Assembly (NCBI RefSeq): GCF_001679485.1 | Contig: NZ_LZOZ01000010.1 | Location: 1 to 20,737 of the forward strand | Reading direction: 5' to 3' | Length of the DNA stretch: 20,737 bases | Source: Haemophilus sp. CCUG 60358 | Lineage (GTDB): Bacteria > Pseudomonadota > Gammaproteobacteria > Enterobacterales > Pasteurellaceae | Shown: positions 8,315-19,377 of the stretch, piece after piece | Layout of the letters: each line of letters opens with the position of its first letter | Numbering within the stretch: the first letter of the stretch is position 1 | Translations under genes and position numbers: made by a program | The notes under the pieces: model-generated | Databases searched by the model: none | Seen by the model: the letters and a program-made list of their open reading frames with translations, nothing else | Told to the model about the DNA's origin: nothing

Positions 8315-9301
8315 TTAATTGGTTTCCACAAAGCTTAATGCCGTTTCGACCACTTCGATTCTTGCACCTTGCTTAAAGGCATTTTCACTTAAATAGCGTC
8401 GCCATTGTCTTGCCCCTTTGCAGTTTTGGAATGCACCGAGCATATGTCGAACGATATGATTTAAATAAACACCTTGGCTTAGTTGTTTTTCAATATAAGG
8501 GAACATGGCTTCCACCGCTTGTCTTGGTGTGACGATATCCGCATTGGCATCAAAAAGCATTTGATCAACATAGCCCAACAATGACGGATTTTGATAAGCC
8601 TCACGCCCAACCATCACGCCATCCACAAATTGTAAATGATGTTTCATTTCTTCGATGGTTTTAATGCCGCCATTAATAGCAATGGTTAACTGTGGGAAAT
8701 CTTTCTTTAATTGATAAACACGATCATAATCCAAAGGGGGAATCTCTCGATTCTCTTTTGGGCTTAATCCTGAAAGCCAAGCTTTTCGAGCATGAACAAT
8801 AAATTCTTGGCAGCCTGCATGATGGACTTTTTCGATAAAGTCGCAGAGAAATTCATAGCTATCCAAATCATCAATGCCAATACGCGTTTTCACGGTGACA
8901 GGAATATTCACGACACTTTGCATTTTTGCAATACATTCTGCTACTAAATCCGCTTTTGCCATCAAGCAAGCACCAAACATACCGTTTTGCACGCGGTCGG
9001 AAGGGCAACCGACATTGAGATTAATTTCATGATAGCCTCTTTCTTCCGCTAATTTCGCACAATGTTTAAGCTGTGCGGGATCGCTTCCACCAAGTTGTAG
9101 GGCAACCGGATTTTCTTGCAAATTAAAATCTAAATGATCGTATTTAGCATGAATAATGGCGGGTGCTGTGACCATTTCGGTATAAAGCAACGCATTTTTA
9201 CTAAATTGACGATGAAAATAGCGACAATGGCGCGTCGTCCAATCTAACATCGGCGCAACGGAAAAGCGGCCACGATAAAAGTGCGGTTGGTTTTCTGACA
9301 T
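8315..9301 (-). CDS. dusA: tRNA-dihydrouridine synthase A
   Basis: This 328-residue FMN-dependent enzyme reduces uridine to dihydrouridine in the tRNA D-loop; DusA acts at positions 20/20a. The TIM-barrel start [15 protein letters not shown] (13-27) and the NVGCPS motif (96-101), with the catalytic cysteine at residue 99, are diagnostic, followed by [11 protein letters not shown] and later VKTRIGIDD. Length and the MLDWT-DRH/TRHCR form point to DusA over DusB or DusC. The start is three bases after the clcA-like stop, so the two form an operon. A USS overlaps its first codons (9279-9287). Confidence 0.95.
   Translation of the reverse strand: MSENQPHFYRGRFSVAPMLDWTTRHCRYFHRQFSKNALLYTEMVTAPAIIHAKYDHLDFNLQENPVALQLGGSDPAQLKHCAKLAEERGYHEINLNVGCPSDRVQNGMFGACLMAKADLVAECIAKMQSVVNIPVTVKTRIGIDDLDSYEFLCDFIEKVHHAGCQEFIVHARKAWLSGLSPKENREIPPLDYDRVYQLKKDFPQLTIAINGGIKTIEEMKHHLQFVDGVMVGREAYQNPSLLGYVDQMLFDANADIVTPRQAVEAMFPYIEKQLSQGVYLNHIVRHMLGAFQNCKGARQWRRYLSENAFKQGARIEVVETALSFVETN
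9279..9287 (+). repeat. DNA uptake signal sequence within the dusA N-terminal codons
   Basis: Exact AAGTGCGGT core on the plus strand, antisense to dusA, covering the codons for residues 5-8 of the poorly conserved N-terminus ahead of the barrel. A USS at a protein's variable end costs little in function. Confidence 0.9.
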
Positions 9302-9304
9302 ATT

Positions 9305-10690
9305 TTATTTCTCTTGAATCTCGTTACGGCGAAGATCTTCTGCTTGTTGTTCCTGCATTCGTTGGCGGAAACGTCCAGCCGCAAAGTGGTAAAAAGGTTT
9401 CGGACTAAATTGGCGCGAAATTATGGAGGCAATGATACTGGAAATCAAGAGCCAAATCAGCACAGGTTGAGCCCCCGTCATTTCCATCACAACCACACTC
9501 GCTGTCACGGGCGATTGTGTGCCGCCGGCTAAAAAGGCTGCCATACATAAAATGACCAAGAAACGTTGATCGACCATGCCGTTGCTGATTTCCCATAACA
9601 TGGTACCGATACCCGCGCCAGTAGTGAGAGATGGTGTAAAAATTCCGCCCGCGATGCCATTCCAATAAGTCGTAACCGTTGCGAAGAGTTTTAGTATCCC
9701 CACTTCAGGTGAAACGAGCTGTCCTTCTAACGCTCTGGCGACAACGTCATAACCTGTTCCATAGGTTTGTCCTTCGCTGTAGGTGCCCAGAGCAGCAAGT
9801 ACTAAACCGAGTAATAAGGCAATGTAAATAGGGTGTTTACGGATCCAATCACACCATTGGATTGGAGAAAGTCCCGCGAGTCCTTTGGCAAGGAGTCGCC
9901 CAAATATGCCACCCAGTACACCGCAGACGACGCCACAAATGGCAAGCCAAAGATATAAATAAGGAATAGAGGTCGCACCTTTATAGACAGGAAAGTAAGG
10001 GCTATTGCCTTGAATCGCCACTAAAATAAAACCGGCCGCTAACACACCGAGCAATACGCGTCTTTCCCAGCGTAACATCACGCCACGACCAAGTTCTTCA
10101 ATGGCAAAAATGACTCCTGCCAAAGGCGCATTAAATGCAGCAGCAAGACCACCTGCTGCACCGGTTGCGATGAGTTCATTCGTACTTAATCCGCGGAAAG
10201 CAAAGTTGTATTTACGACAGAAATTTCCCCACGCGAGCATGACAGCCGCACCCACTTGAACAGAAGGCCCTTCACGTCCAACAGAAGCGCCTATCGCCAT
10301 GGCAAGGAAAGTAAGCGGGATTTTCCAAATGGTTTGACGAAATTCAACCAGTTTTGTTTTATAGCCACTGTAAGGAAGATTGATGGAGGCAATTACTTGT
10401 GGAATACCGCTACCACCGACATAAGGTGTGTATTTGGCGGTAAACCAGGTAAGAAATGCAAGACCAAGTGGCAAGACGATCCAAACGGCGAGAGGGTATT
10501 TGGCAGACCAATAGGCGTTAAATTCAAGTCCCATGTCAGCGAGTTTTGCAAATCCAAAGGAAAAAAGCGCAACAAATGTCGCACCAATTAGTAAACATAC
10601 AAACTCTAGGGTTTTATGAGAGATACGATGGGTTTGTCGAAGTTTTTTATGGTAGAAATAACGTAAGTGAAAAATGAATGAACGTAACAT
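9305..10690 (-). CDS. ClC-family chloride channel / Cl-/H+ antiporter
   Basis: This 461-residue inner-membrane protein has the ClC selectivity-filter segments: GSGIP (93-97), GREGP (138-142) with the gating glutamate E140, and GGIFTP (348-353). It also keeps the EE pair at 198-199 (equivalent to the E. coli ClcA internal proton glutamate), so it is probably a Cl-/H+ exchanger rather than a plain channel. Many hydrophobic helices are spread through the length. There are no CBS domains at the C-terminus. The open frame begins at 10705 with a TTG codon; the ATG at 10690 is preferred, although no good Shine-Dalgarno is visible for either. It is probably the first gene of an operon with dusA. ClcA in E. 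coli helps acid resistance; role here is inferred. Confidence 0.92.
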   Translation of the reverse strand: MLRSFIFHLRYFYHKKLRQTHRISHKTLEFVCLLIGATFVALFSFGFAKLADMGLEFNAYWSAKYPLAVWIVLPLGLAFLTWFTAKYTPYVGGSGIPQVIASINLPYSGYKTKLVEFRQTIWKIPLTFLAMAIGASVGREGPSVQVGAAVMLAWGNFCRKYNFAFRGLSTNELIATGAAGGLAAAFNAPLAGVIFAIEELGRGVMLRWERRVLLGVLAAGFILVAIQGNSPYFPVYKGATSIPYLYLWLAICGVVCGVLGGIFGRLLAKGLAGLSPIQWCDWIRKHPIYIALLLGLVLAALGTYSEGQTYGTGYDVVARALEGQLVSPEVGILKLFATVTTYWNGIAGGIFTPSLTTGAGIGTMLWEISNGMVDQRFLVILCMAAFLAGGTQSPVTASVVVMEMTGAQPVLIWLLISSIIASIISRQFSPKPFYHFAAGRFRQRMQEQQAEDLRRNEIQEK

Positions 10691-10761
10691 AATGATTGCC
10701 AACAAACTAATTCTGCTTGAAATTATAAAACCCTAGTTTCAGGCAGGCAATGGATTTGGAA

Positions 10762-10770
10762 AAGTGCGGT
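10762..10770 (+). repeat. DNA uptake signal sequence between clcA-like gene and rpsL
   Basis: Exact AAGTGCGGT core in the divergent intergenic region (10691-10948), about 70 bases upstream of the str promoter. Confidence 0.9.
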
Positions 10771-10828
10771 CAGTTTAGTGTCGATTTTTTATCAAGCGAT
10801 CCTTTGCGATCCTATTTCTGTTTAAATA

Positions 10829-10857
10829 TTGACAATGTGAGGTGAAACCATTAAAAT
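10829..10857 (+). promoter_or_regulatory. Main promoter of the str operon
   Basis: TTGACA (10829-10834) and TAAAAT (10852-10857) with exactly 17 bases between them give a near-consensus sigma70 promoter about 85 bases ahead of rpsL. Two direct copies of GCGATCCT lie just upstream (10796-10803, 10806-10813), one helical turn apart. Confidence 0.88.
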
Positions 10858-10933
10858 TCAGCGTCTATTTCTTCTGTCTATTGGATGGAGAGATAGATTT
10901 TGTAACAAACATTCTATTATGAATAACATTTAA

Positions 10934-11323
<390 letters not shown>

Positions 11324-11405
11324 TGGAACTCCGTTAAGTAAGGCCAAACGTCTAAATTAGTAAAAATTTAAATCAGAAACTCCAGTATCACATTAGCTCA
11401 CTTTA

Positions 11406-11940
<535 letters not shown>

Positions 11941-11959
11941 TACGCTTTTAAAATTTAAG

Positions 11960-11980
11960 GGCTTCATCCTCGATGAAGCC
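11960..11980 (+). terminator. Hairpin between rpsG and fusA (possible attenuator)
   Basis: GGCTTCATC (11960-11968) pairs perfectly with GATGAAGCC (11972-11980) around a CTC loop. Only TT follows before ACCC, so it is at most a weak terminator. It may adjust the expression step between ribosomal proteins and EF-G or protect the mRNA. Confidence 0.55.
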
Positions 11981-12024
11981 TTACCCTTATATAAACAGAT
12001 ATTAAACTTAACAAGGTTATAATA

Positions 12025-14127
12025 ATGGCTCGTACAACCCCTATTGAAAGATATCGTAATATCGGTATTAGTGCGCACATTGATGCTGGTAAAACTACTA
12101 CCACTGAACGTATCTTATTCTACACCGGTGTAAGTCACAAAATTGGTGAAGTACACGATGGTGCAGCAACAATGGACTGGATGGAACAGGAACAAGAACG
12201 TGGTATTACCATTACCTCTGCGGCAACTACCGCATTCTGGTCAGGTATGTCACAACAATTCCCACAACACCGTATCAACGTTATCGATACCCCAGGACAC
12301 GTAGACTTTACTGTTGAAGTAGAACGTTCTATGCGTGTTCTTGATGGTGCGGTAATGGTTTACTGTGCGGTTGGTGGTGTTCAACCTCAGTCTGAAACTG
12401 TATGGCGTCAAGCTAACAAATATCAAGTTCCACGTATTGCGTTCGTAAACAAAATGGACCGTACTGGTGCTAACTTCTTACGTGTTGTTGATCAACTTAA
12501 AACTCGTTTAGGTGCGAACGCTGTTCCTCTTCAACTTCCAATCGGTGCAGAAGAAAACTTCACTGGTGTTGTTGACTTGATTAAAATGAAAGCGATCAAC
12601 TGGAACGAAGCTGACCAAGGTATGACCTTCACTTATGAAGATATTCCAGCAGATATGCAAGCAGCGTGTGAAGAATGGCGTCAAAACCTTGTTGATGCAG
12701 CAGCTGAAGCAACTGAAGAATTAATGGAAAAATATCTTGGTGGTGAAGAGTTAAGCGAAGAAGAAATTAAAGCAGGTCTTCGTCAACGCGTATTAGCAAA
12801 CGAAATCATCTTGGTAACTTGTGGTTCTGCATTCAAAAACAAAGGTGTTCAAGCAATGCTTGATGCAGTTGTTGAATACTTACCAGCACCAACTGATATT
12901 CCAGCAATCAAAGGTATCAACCCAGATGAAACTGAAGGTGAACGTCACGCAAGCGATGATGAGCCGTTCTCTTCATTAGCATTCAAAATTGCAACTGACC
13001 CATTCGTAGGTAACTTAACTTTCTTCCGTGTGTACTCAGGTGTAATTAATTCTGGTGATACAGTATTAAACTCAGTACGTCAAAAACGTGAACGTTTTGG
13101 TCGTATCGTACAGATGCACGCTAACAAACGTGAAGAAATCAAAGAAGTTCGTGCGGGCGATATCGCTGCAGCAATCGGCTTAAAAGATGTAACAACGGGT
13201 GATACATTATGTGCTATCGATGCACCAATCATCCTTGAGCGTATGGAATTCCCAGAGCCAGTAATCTCTGTAGCAGTAGAACCTAAAACTAAAGCTGACC
13301 AAGAAAAAATGGGTCTTGCATTAGGTCGTCTTGCTCAAGAAGACCCTTCATTCCGTGTACACACTGATGAAGAATCTGGTGAAACCATTATTTCTGGTAT
13401 GGGTGAGTTACACTTAGACATCATCGTTGACCGTATGAAACGTGAGTTTAAAGTGGAAGCTAACATCGGTAAACCACAAGTATCTTACCGTGAAACTATC
13501 CGCACTCGTGTTAACGATGTGGAAGGTAAACACGCAAAACAATCTGGTGGTCGCGGTCAATATGGTCACGTTGTTATCGACTTATATCCATTAGATCCAG
13601 AAGGCCCTGGTTATGAATTTGTAAACGAAATCAAAGGTGGTGTAATCCCTGGTGAATACATTCCTGCGGTTGATAAAGGTATCCAAGAACAGCTTAAATC
13701 TGGTCCGTTAGCAGGTTACCCAGTAGTAGATCTTGGTGTACGTTTACACTTCGGTTCATACCATGATGTTGACTCATCAGAATTAGCGTTTAAATTAGCG
13801 GCTTCTTTAGCATTTAAAGCAGCGTTTGCTAAAGCAAACCCAGTTCTACTTGAGCCAATCATGAAAGTTGAAGTAGAAACTCCACCTGAGTATGTGGGTG
13901 ATGTAATCGGTGACTTAAGCCGTCGTCGTGCTATGGTTAACGGTCAAGAAGCGAACGAGTTCGTTGTTAAAATCGATGCAGAAGTTCCACTTTCTGAGAT
14001 GTTCGGTTATGCAACAGACTTACGTTCACAAACTCAAGGTCGTGCATCATACTCAATGGAACCGTTAAAATATGCTGAAGCGCCAACAAGTGTTGCTGCT
14101 GCAGTAATTGAAGCGCGTAAAAAATAA
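12025..14127 (+). CDS. fusA: Elongation factor G
   Basis: This 700-residue translational GTPase drives translocation and, with RRF, ribosome recycling. The G1 motif AHIDAGKT (17-24), the G2 region [18 protein letters not shown] (G3) and NKMD (G4) are all present, followed by the EF-G domains II-V. Length is close to E. coli EF-G (704). It has an AAGG ribosome binding site 8 bases before the ATG. It is third in the str operon, flanked by hairpins on both sides. Confidence 0.98.
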   Translation: MARTTPIERYRNIGISAHIDAGKTTTTERILFYTGVSHKIGEVHDGAATMDWMEQEQERGITITSAATTAFWSGMSQQFPQHRINVIDTPGHVDFTVEVERSMRVLDGAVMVYCAVGGVQPQSETVWRQANKYQVPRIAFVNKMDRTGANFLRVVDQLKTRLGANAVPLQLPIGAEENFTGVVDLIKMKAINWNEADQGMTFTYEDIPADMQAACEEWRQNLVDAAAEATEELMEKYLGGEELSEEEIKAGLRQRVLANEIILVTCGSAFKNKGVQAMLDAVVEYLPAPTDIPAIKGINPDETEGERHASDDEPFSSLAFKIATDPFVGNLTFFRVYSGVINSGDTVLNSVRQKRERFGRIVQMHANKREEIKEVRAGDIAAAIGLKDVTTGDTLCAIDAPIILERMEFPEPVISVAVEPKTKADQEKMGLALGRLAQEDPSFRVHTDEESGETIISGMGELHLDIIVDRMKREFKVEANIGKPQVSYRETIRTRVNDVEGKHAKQSGGRGQYGHVVIDLYPLDPEGPGYEFVNEIKGGVIPGEYIPAVDKGIQEQLKSGPLAGYPVVDLGVRLHFGSYHDVDSSELAFKLAASLAFKAAFAKANPVLLEPIMKVEVETPPEYVGDVIGDLSRRRAMVNGQEANEFVVKIDAEVPLSEMFGYATDLRSQTQGRASYSMEPLKYAEAPTSVAAAVIEARKK

Positions 14128-14143
14128 TTTTTTGTAACAATCC

Positions 14144-14171
14144 GCTCTATAAGTCGAATGGCTTATAGAGC
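14144..14171 (+). terminator. Perfect hairpin between fusA and tuf (attenuator or processing site)
   Basis: GCTCTATAAG (14144-14153) pairs with CTTATAGAGC (14162-14171) without mismatch around an 8-base loop, then ATTTTCT. It lies in the 65-base fusA-tuf gap, 21 bases before the tuf start. Since tuf must be expressed, it can only be a partial terminator, an RNase processing site or an mRNA end protector. Confidence 0.6.
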
Positions 14172-14180
14172 ATTTTCTAG

Positions 14181-15377
<1,197 letters not shown>

Positions 15378-15409
15378 TTGATGTATTAACTGTAACAAGT
15401 TAGATAAAG

Positions 15410-15443
15410 AAGGCGTATCGAAAGATACGCCTTTTTGTTTTTT
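15410..15443 (+). terminator. Intrinsic terminator of the str operon
   Basis: AAGGCGTATC (15410-15419) pairs perfectly with GATACGCCTT (15424-15433) around a GAAA tetraloop and is followed by TTTGTTTTTT. This is a textbook Rho-independent terminator 33 bases after the tuf stop. Confidence 0.95.
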
Positions 15444-15470
15444 ATCAATGAATGTCGTTTTTCTGATAGA

Positions 15471-15479
15471 AAGTGCGGT
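15471..15479 (+). repeat. DNA uptake signal sequence upstream of the HAD gene
   Basis: Exact AAGTGCGGT core between the tuf terminator and the HAD phosphatase gene. It lies about 20 bases upstream of a possible -10 box (TATGAT, 15499-15504), so it overlaps the probable promoter. Confidence 0.9.
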
Positions 15480-15533
15480 CAAAATCCTGTTGTTTTGGTA
15501 TGATACAGATTCATTTTTTATACGGGTGTTTTT

Positions 15534-16352
15534 ATGCAACAACTTCCATTTAAAGCCGTTGTTTCTGATCTTGACGGTACATTACTCAATGCTAATCATG
15601 TAATTGGTGATTTCACAATTGAGATATTAAATAAATTAGAACAAAAAGGTGTTGATATTATTTTAGCGACAGGCCGTAATCACACGGATGTTTCTTCTAT
15701 TTTAGGTAAGATTGGAGCGGAGCATGCTGTAATGATCACTTCTAATGGCGCGAGAGTACGTGACCTAAAAGGTAACCTTATTTATAGCAATAGTCTTCCA
15801 GAAGAAATCGTACTTGAGTTGTATAAAATCCCTTTTGATCGTACCAAGATTTGTATCAATACTTATCAAGATGATGGTTGGTTTATCAATATAGATGTGC
15901 CTGAATTAGCAAAATATCACAAGGATTCAGGTTTCATGTATGAGGTGGTTGATTTCACAAAACATCACGGAAGAGGAACTGAAAAAGTATTTTTTATTGC
16001 TCGTGACCCGAAAGATCTTGTAGAACTGGAAGATTATCTTAGAACACATTTTGGTGATAAAGCTACGATTGTTTATTCCGCTGTGACTTGCTTAGAGGTC
16101 ATGAACAAAAATGTATCTAAAGGTGATGCACTAGCTCACCTATTAGAAAATAGAAATTATGGATTAAAAGATTGTATTGCTTTTGGTGATGGTCAGAATG
16201 ATGTTGAAATGCTTTCTTTGGCTGGTAAAGGTTATGTAATGGCAAATGCTGATCCTCGTCTAAAAGAAGCTTGCCCTGAATTGGAAGAGATCGGATTCAA
16301 TAAAGACGAAGCAGTGGCCAAACATTTAGCCTCACTTTTTGGTATTAAATAG
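15534..16352 (+). CDS. Cof-type HAD-superfamily phosphatase
   Basis: This 272-residue cytoplasmic hydrolase has the four HAD motifs: DLDGTLL (12-18) with the nucleophile D12 and D14, the ATGRN/TSNGA region (45-49 and 69-73), the lysine in VSKGDAL (194-200, K196), and FGDGQND (217-223). The inserted cap between motifs II and III is the C2B type of the Cof/YbiV/YidA group, which acts on sugar phosphates, FMN or pyridoxal phosphate; the substrate cannot be told. A TATGAT -10-like box is at 15499-15504 with no clear -35. It abuts crcB: stop TAG is followed directly by the crcB ATG. Confidence 0.9.
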   Translation: MQQLPFKAVVSDLDGTLLNANHVIGDFTIEILNKLEQKGVDIILATGRNHTDVSSILGKIGAEHAVMITSNGARVRDLKGNLIYSNSLPEEIVLELYKIPFDRTKICINTYQDDGWFINIDVPELAKYHKDSGFMYEVVDFTKHHGRGTEKVFFIARDPKDLVELEDYLRTHFGDKATIVYSAVTCLEVMNKNVSKGDALAHLLENRNYGLKDCIAFGDGQNDVEMLSLAGKGYVMANADPRLKEACPELEEIGFNKDEAVAKHLASLFGIK

Positions 16353-16748
16353 ATGTTTCAGTCAATTTTTCTGGTTAGTGCAGGTGCAGCGATCGGAGCC
16401 TCTTTACGCTGGGGATTAGGTCTATGGCTTAATTCCCTGTTTAGTTCACTTGCATTTGGTACACTTGTGGCGAACTTTATTGGCTGTTTTTTGATGGGTA
16501 TTTTAGTGGCCGCCTTTTGGTTATTTCCTCAATTTAGCCCTGAATGGCGATTATTCTTAGTAACTGGATTTCTTGGTGCTCTCACCACCTTTTCTTCTTT
16601 TTCAGGCGAAGTAATAGAACTCTTTTTTAAAGAAGAGTGGGTAAATGGATTGTTCGTTTTAGTGAGCCATTTAGTTGGTTGTTTAATTTTTACAGTATTA
16701 GGGATTTATTTCTTTAGGCTCATCAGTCTTCTATTCCATTTCCGATAA
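16353..16748 (+). CDS. crcB: Fluoride ion exporter CrcB (Fluc)
   Basis: This 131-residue, four-helix inner-membrane fluoride channel works as an antiparallel dimer. It has [10 protein letters not shown] (11-20) with the conserved Arg19, Asn41 in [10 protein letters not shown], and the TTFSSFS motif (78-84) that lines the fluoride path. The start directly follows the HAD stop codon and there is no strong ribosome binding site of its own, so translation is probably coupled. No fluoride (crcB) riboswitch is visible upstream. The last 26 bases overlap the end of recX on the other strand. Confidence 0.95.
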   Translation: MFQSIFLVSAGAAIGASLRWGLGLWLNSLFSSLAFGTLVANFIGCFLMGILVAAFWLFPQFSPEWRLFLVTGFLGALTTFSSFSGEVIELFFKEEWVNGLFVLVSHLVGCLIFTVLGIYFFRLISLLFHFR

Positions 16749-17175
16749 AATCGCTAAATTCTTCAGAATAAAATCCATGAGAGAGCATATACTGCCAAAT
16801 TTTTTGTTTGCTTTTGATTGGTTGAGGTTCTGCATAATTAGGAAACTTTTTGTGTAGAACCTTTTCTGCTATTTCAATCCAATTAATTTCACTTTCTGCG
16901 AGAACTTCATTGATTGCATCTGAAGATACACCTTTCAGTTGACGTAATTCTTGTTTGATACGATTTGCACCATACCCACGTTGCGAACGTGCGTGTAAAT
17001 AATTTTCAGCAAATCGCTTATCATTTTGCCAGTTTTTTTTCTGACAGTAAGCAATCGTTTCATCGATCTCATCTTCTGTAAATGCTTTTTCCTGCATTTT
17101 ATTGCGTAGTTCAAATTCACTATATTCACGTCGAGCAAGTAAATTAACGACATAGCTCAAAGCAAGAGAAGACAT
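16723..17175 (-). CDS. recX: Recombination regulator RecX
   Basis: This 150-residue protein caps and blocks RecA filament growth. It is made of helical three-helix repeats without catalytic motifs; the segment [14 protein letters not shown] and [12 protein letters not shown] are typical of RecX. The frame runs upstream to 17235, but that codon is within the USS hairpin; the ATG at 17175 has AAAGGAA ahead and gives the usual family length (about 150). It lies 70 bases downstream of recA on the same strand and is probably expressed by read-through past that hairpin. The 3' end overlaps crcB by 26 bases in convergent orientation. Confidence 0.9.
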   Translation of the reverse strand: MSSLALSYVVNLLARREYSEFELRNKMQEKAFTEDEIDETIAYCQKKNWQNDKRFAENYLHARSQRGYGANRIKQELRQLKGVSSDAINEVLAESEINWIEIAEKVLHKKFPNYAEPQPIKSKQKIWQYMLSHGFYSEEFSDFIGNGIED

Positions 17176-17209
17176 AGAAATTCCTTTTAGGTGAAATACG
17201 GTTGAAATG

Positions 17210-17239
17210 AAAAGTGCGGTCAATTTTGACCGCACTTTT
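17210..17239. terminator. USS-pair hairpin between recA and recX
   Basis: Two opposed USS cores (17212-17220, 17229-17237) extend to a perfect 14-base stem, AAAAGTGCGGTCAA/TTGACCGCACTTTT, with only TT between. It begins 6 bases past the recA stop codon. On the minus strand the stem is followed by TTTCATTTCA, a fair terminator that would limit recX read-through. Confidence 0.8.
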
Positions 17240-17244
17240 AGTGA

Positions 17245-18300
17245 TTAGAAATCGCTTTCTGCGTCATCGTTAGATTGTTCAATGTCCGCCATTAATGCCT
17301 GTTCTGGATTGGCTACTAATTCAGCACGAAGCTTCGCTTCAAGTTCATCAGATTTAGCAGGGTTTTCGTTTAACCATTTCATTGCGTTAGCTTTACCTTG
17401 ACCAATCTTTTCACCGTTGTATGCATACCATGCACCAGATTTCTCAACTAGTTTGTGTTTAACACCGAGCTCAATTAATTCGCCAGCTTTCGAAATACCT
17501 TCTCCGTAAAGAATTTGGAAATCAACTTGGCGGAAAGGTGCGGCTAATTTGTTTTTGACTACTTTAACACGAGTTTCGTTACCAATAACCTCATCTCCAT
17601 CTTTAACTGAACCAGTACGACGGATATCTAAACGAACAGAAGAGTAGAATTTTAGCGCGTTACCACCAGTTGTGGTTTCTGGGTTACCAAACATGACACC
17701 AATTTTCATACGAATTTGGTTAATGAAGATAACGAGACAGTTTGCATTTTTGATTTGACCAGTTAATTTACGTAGTGCTTGAGACATTAAACGCGCCTGT
17801 AAACCCATATGTGAATCCCCCATTTCGCCTTCAATTTCAGCTTTCGGGGTAAGTGCAGCAACTGAGTCCACGATGACCACATCTACAGCACCAGAACGAA
17901 CTAAGGCATCACAAATTTCAAGTGCTTGTTCCCCGTTATCTGGCTGGGAGACTAAGAGCTCTTTAACATCAACGCCAAGTTTTGCTGCATAAATAGGATC
18001 AAGTGCATGCTCCGCATCGATAAACGCACAGGTTTTACCTACTTTTTGTGCTTGAGCGATAACAGATAAAGTTAAAGTTGTTTTACCAGAAGATTCAGGT
18101 CCAAAAATTTCAACAATACGACCCATTGGTAAACCACCAATACCAAGGGCAACATCAAGACCTAAAGAACCAGTTGAAACAGATTCTACATCAAGGGCTT
18201 GAGTATCGCCCAATTTCATAATTGAGCCTTTACCGAATTGCTTTTCAATTTGACCAAGTGCTGCGGCGAGCGCTTTTTGCTTTTCTTCTTGAGTTGCCAT
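17245..18300 (-). CDS. recA: Recombinase RecA
   Basis: This 351-residue recombinase and LexA coprotease has Walker A GPESSGKT (67-74), the IDAEHALDP segment, the INQIR motif and the L2 loop with [15 protein letters not shown]. The C-terminal tail is rich in acidic residues, as usual. Length is close to H. influenzae RecA. The ATG has AAGAAGG upstream. The promoter and LexA box are at 18340-18368, so it is SOS-induced. It is followed by a USS hairpin and recX, and lies upstream of a patatin gene and sxy. Confidence 0.98.
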   Translation of the reverse strand: MATQEEKQKALAAALGQIEKQFGKGSIMKLGDTQALDVESVSTGSLGLDVALGIGGLPMGRIVEIFGPESSGKTTLTLSVIAQAQKVGKTCAFIDAEHALDPIYAAKLGVDVKELLVSQPDNGEQALEICDALVRSGAVDVVIVDSVAALTPKAEIEGEMGDSHMGLQARLMSQALRKLTGQIKNANCLVIFINQIRMKIGVMFGNPETTTGGNALKFYSSVRLDIRRTGSVKDGDEVIGNETRVKVVKNKLAAPFRQVDFQILYGEGISKAGELIELGVKHKLVEKSGAWYAYNGEKIGQGKANAMKWLNENPAKSDELEAKLRAELVANPEQALMADIEQSNDDAESDF

Positions 18301-18339
18301 ATAAAACCTTCTTAAACAGAGTTATCTAAATTTGGCTAG

Positions 18340-18368
18340 ATTATATCTGTATTGATGTACAGTATCAA
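18340..18368 (-). promoter_or_regulatory. recA promoter with LexA (SOS) box in the spacer
   Basis: On the minus strand TTGATA (plus 18363-18368) and TATAAT (plus 18340-18345) flank a 17-base spacer. The spacer holds CTGTACATCAATACAG (18347-18362), a perfect CTGT-N8-ACAG LexA palindrome. LexA binding there would exclude RNA polymerase. The E. coli recA promoter has the same layout. Confidence 0.95.
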
Positions 18369-18436
18369 GAGAAAATTTTTTCCTTGACAAAAAAATGTGA
18401 AGCAGATTCCAAACTTGATAAATAGTTTATTTAAAA

Positions 18437-19279
18437 TCAACTTCTTAAGTATTTTTTTAGATCTTGAATTTGTGCTGAGAGAATTTTTTCACCCAGTTCA
18501 TATACAGTTCTTATTTTGGTTTCATCTCGTTCTAATCGACCTATATTGAGTGATACATTTGGACGAATCACAAAGATTTTATTTTGTTTTTCTAAACGAA
18601 TAATTTCTTCTACTTGTTCATTATAAGTGCGGTAGCGATTTTCTAAGGTTTTAACTAAATATGGATATTTGTGATAAAAAAGTTTGAATAAAAAAGAAGA
18701 TGATCTTGTTTTACGGTAGTCGATCGGTTGAGTTAAAACAACGATGATTTTATCACAACCAAGCTCTTGTGCTTTTTCAAATGGAATACTATCAGCAATT
18801 CCACCGTCTAAATATTTTTGTCCATCAATTTTCACAAATTGTGAGACAAAAGGCATGGCTGAAGTTGCTCTGAAGTATTCCATCTCTTTGAAAACATCTT
18901 TGATTTTGAAATACTCCGCTTTACCATTCTCAATGTTTGTGGCGGCTAAATAGAAATCAATGTGAGATTTCTCGAATTCATTTTGATCAAAAGGGTCGAG
19001 ATTAAAAGGGAGATCATAGAAAGCGAAATCTTTATTGATAATATTGCCCGTTGTAAAAAGGCTATGAAATCCCATGTAACGTTTATCTTTAAGATATTTT
19101 AGGTTATATCTCAACGCTCTTTCTTTTTGGTTGGATGCATAATTTATGCCAAATAATGCACCTGCAGAGATGCCAATAATTTTATTTATTTGAATGTTTT
19201 GTTCCATCAGTGCATCAAGGACACCTGCGGTAAACATACCTCTCATGCCGCCGCCCTCAAGAACGAGTCCTACAGTCAT
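18437..19279 (-). CDS. Patatin-like phospholipase family protein (YjjU-like)
   Basis: This 280-residue protein has the patatin catalytic dyad: the oxyanion loop EGGGMRGMF (8-16), nucleophile Ser38 in GISAG (36-40), and Asp158 in DGG (158-160). It resembles YjjU/RssA-type bacterial patatins, cytoplasmic acyl hydrolases of unclear substrate. No signal peptide is seen. It has an AGGAG ribosome binding site. It is transcribed away from sxy. A USS core lies in its coding region at 18625-18633. Confidence 0.9.
   Translation of the reverse strand: MTVGLVLEGGGMRGMFTAGVLDALMEQNIQINKIIGISAGALFGINYASNQKERALRYNLKYLKDKRYMGFHSLFTTGNIINKDFAFYDLPFNLDPFDQNEFEKSHIDFYLAATNIENGKAEYFKIKDVFKEMEYFRATSAMPFVSQFVKIDGQKYLDGGIADSIPFEKAQELGCDKIIVVLTQPIDYRKTRSSSFLFKLFYHKYPYLVKTLENRYRTYNEQVEEIIRLEKQNKIFVIRPNVSLNIGRLERDETKIRTVYELGEKILSAQIQDLKKYLRS
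18625..18633 (+). repeat. DNA uptake signal sequence within the patatin gene
   Basis: Exact AAGTGCGGT core on the plus strand, antisense to the patatin gene, in codons of its C-terminal part after the DGG motif. Confidence 0.9.
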
Positions 19280-19377
19280 TTTTACTCCTGAATTTTAAAA
19301 CTTTTAAAAGATTAAATATTAAACTATAAACTTATTTTTTCTTATCTAGTTGTTTATCAATAAATAAATTTTGCATT

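Noticed and set aside
10256..10591. Plus-strand open frame opposite the chloride channel gene
   Set aside because: It lies antisense to conserved ClC motifs. The protein is basic with no domain or start signal.
15378..15533. Fluoride riboswitch ahead of the HAD-crcB pair
   Set aside because: I looked for the conserved GG-GATGG-GTTC-CCC type pattern and the pseudoknot and saw none; only the tuf terminator and a USS are there.
17176..17235. Extended N-terminus for RecX from 17235
   Set aside because: The codon lies inside the USS hairpin with no ribosome binding site, whereas 17175 has AAAGGAA and fits the family.
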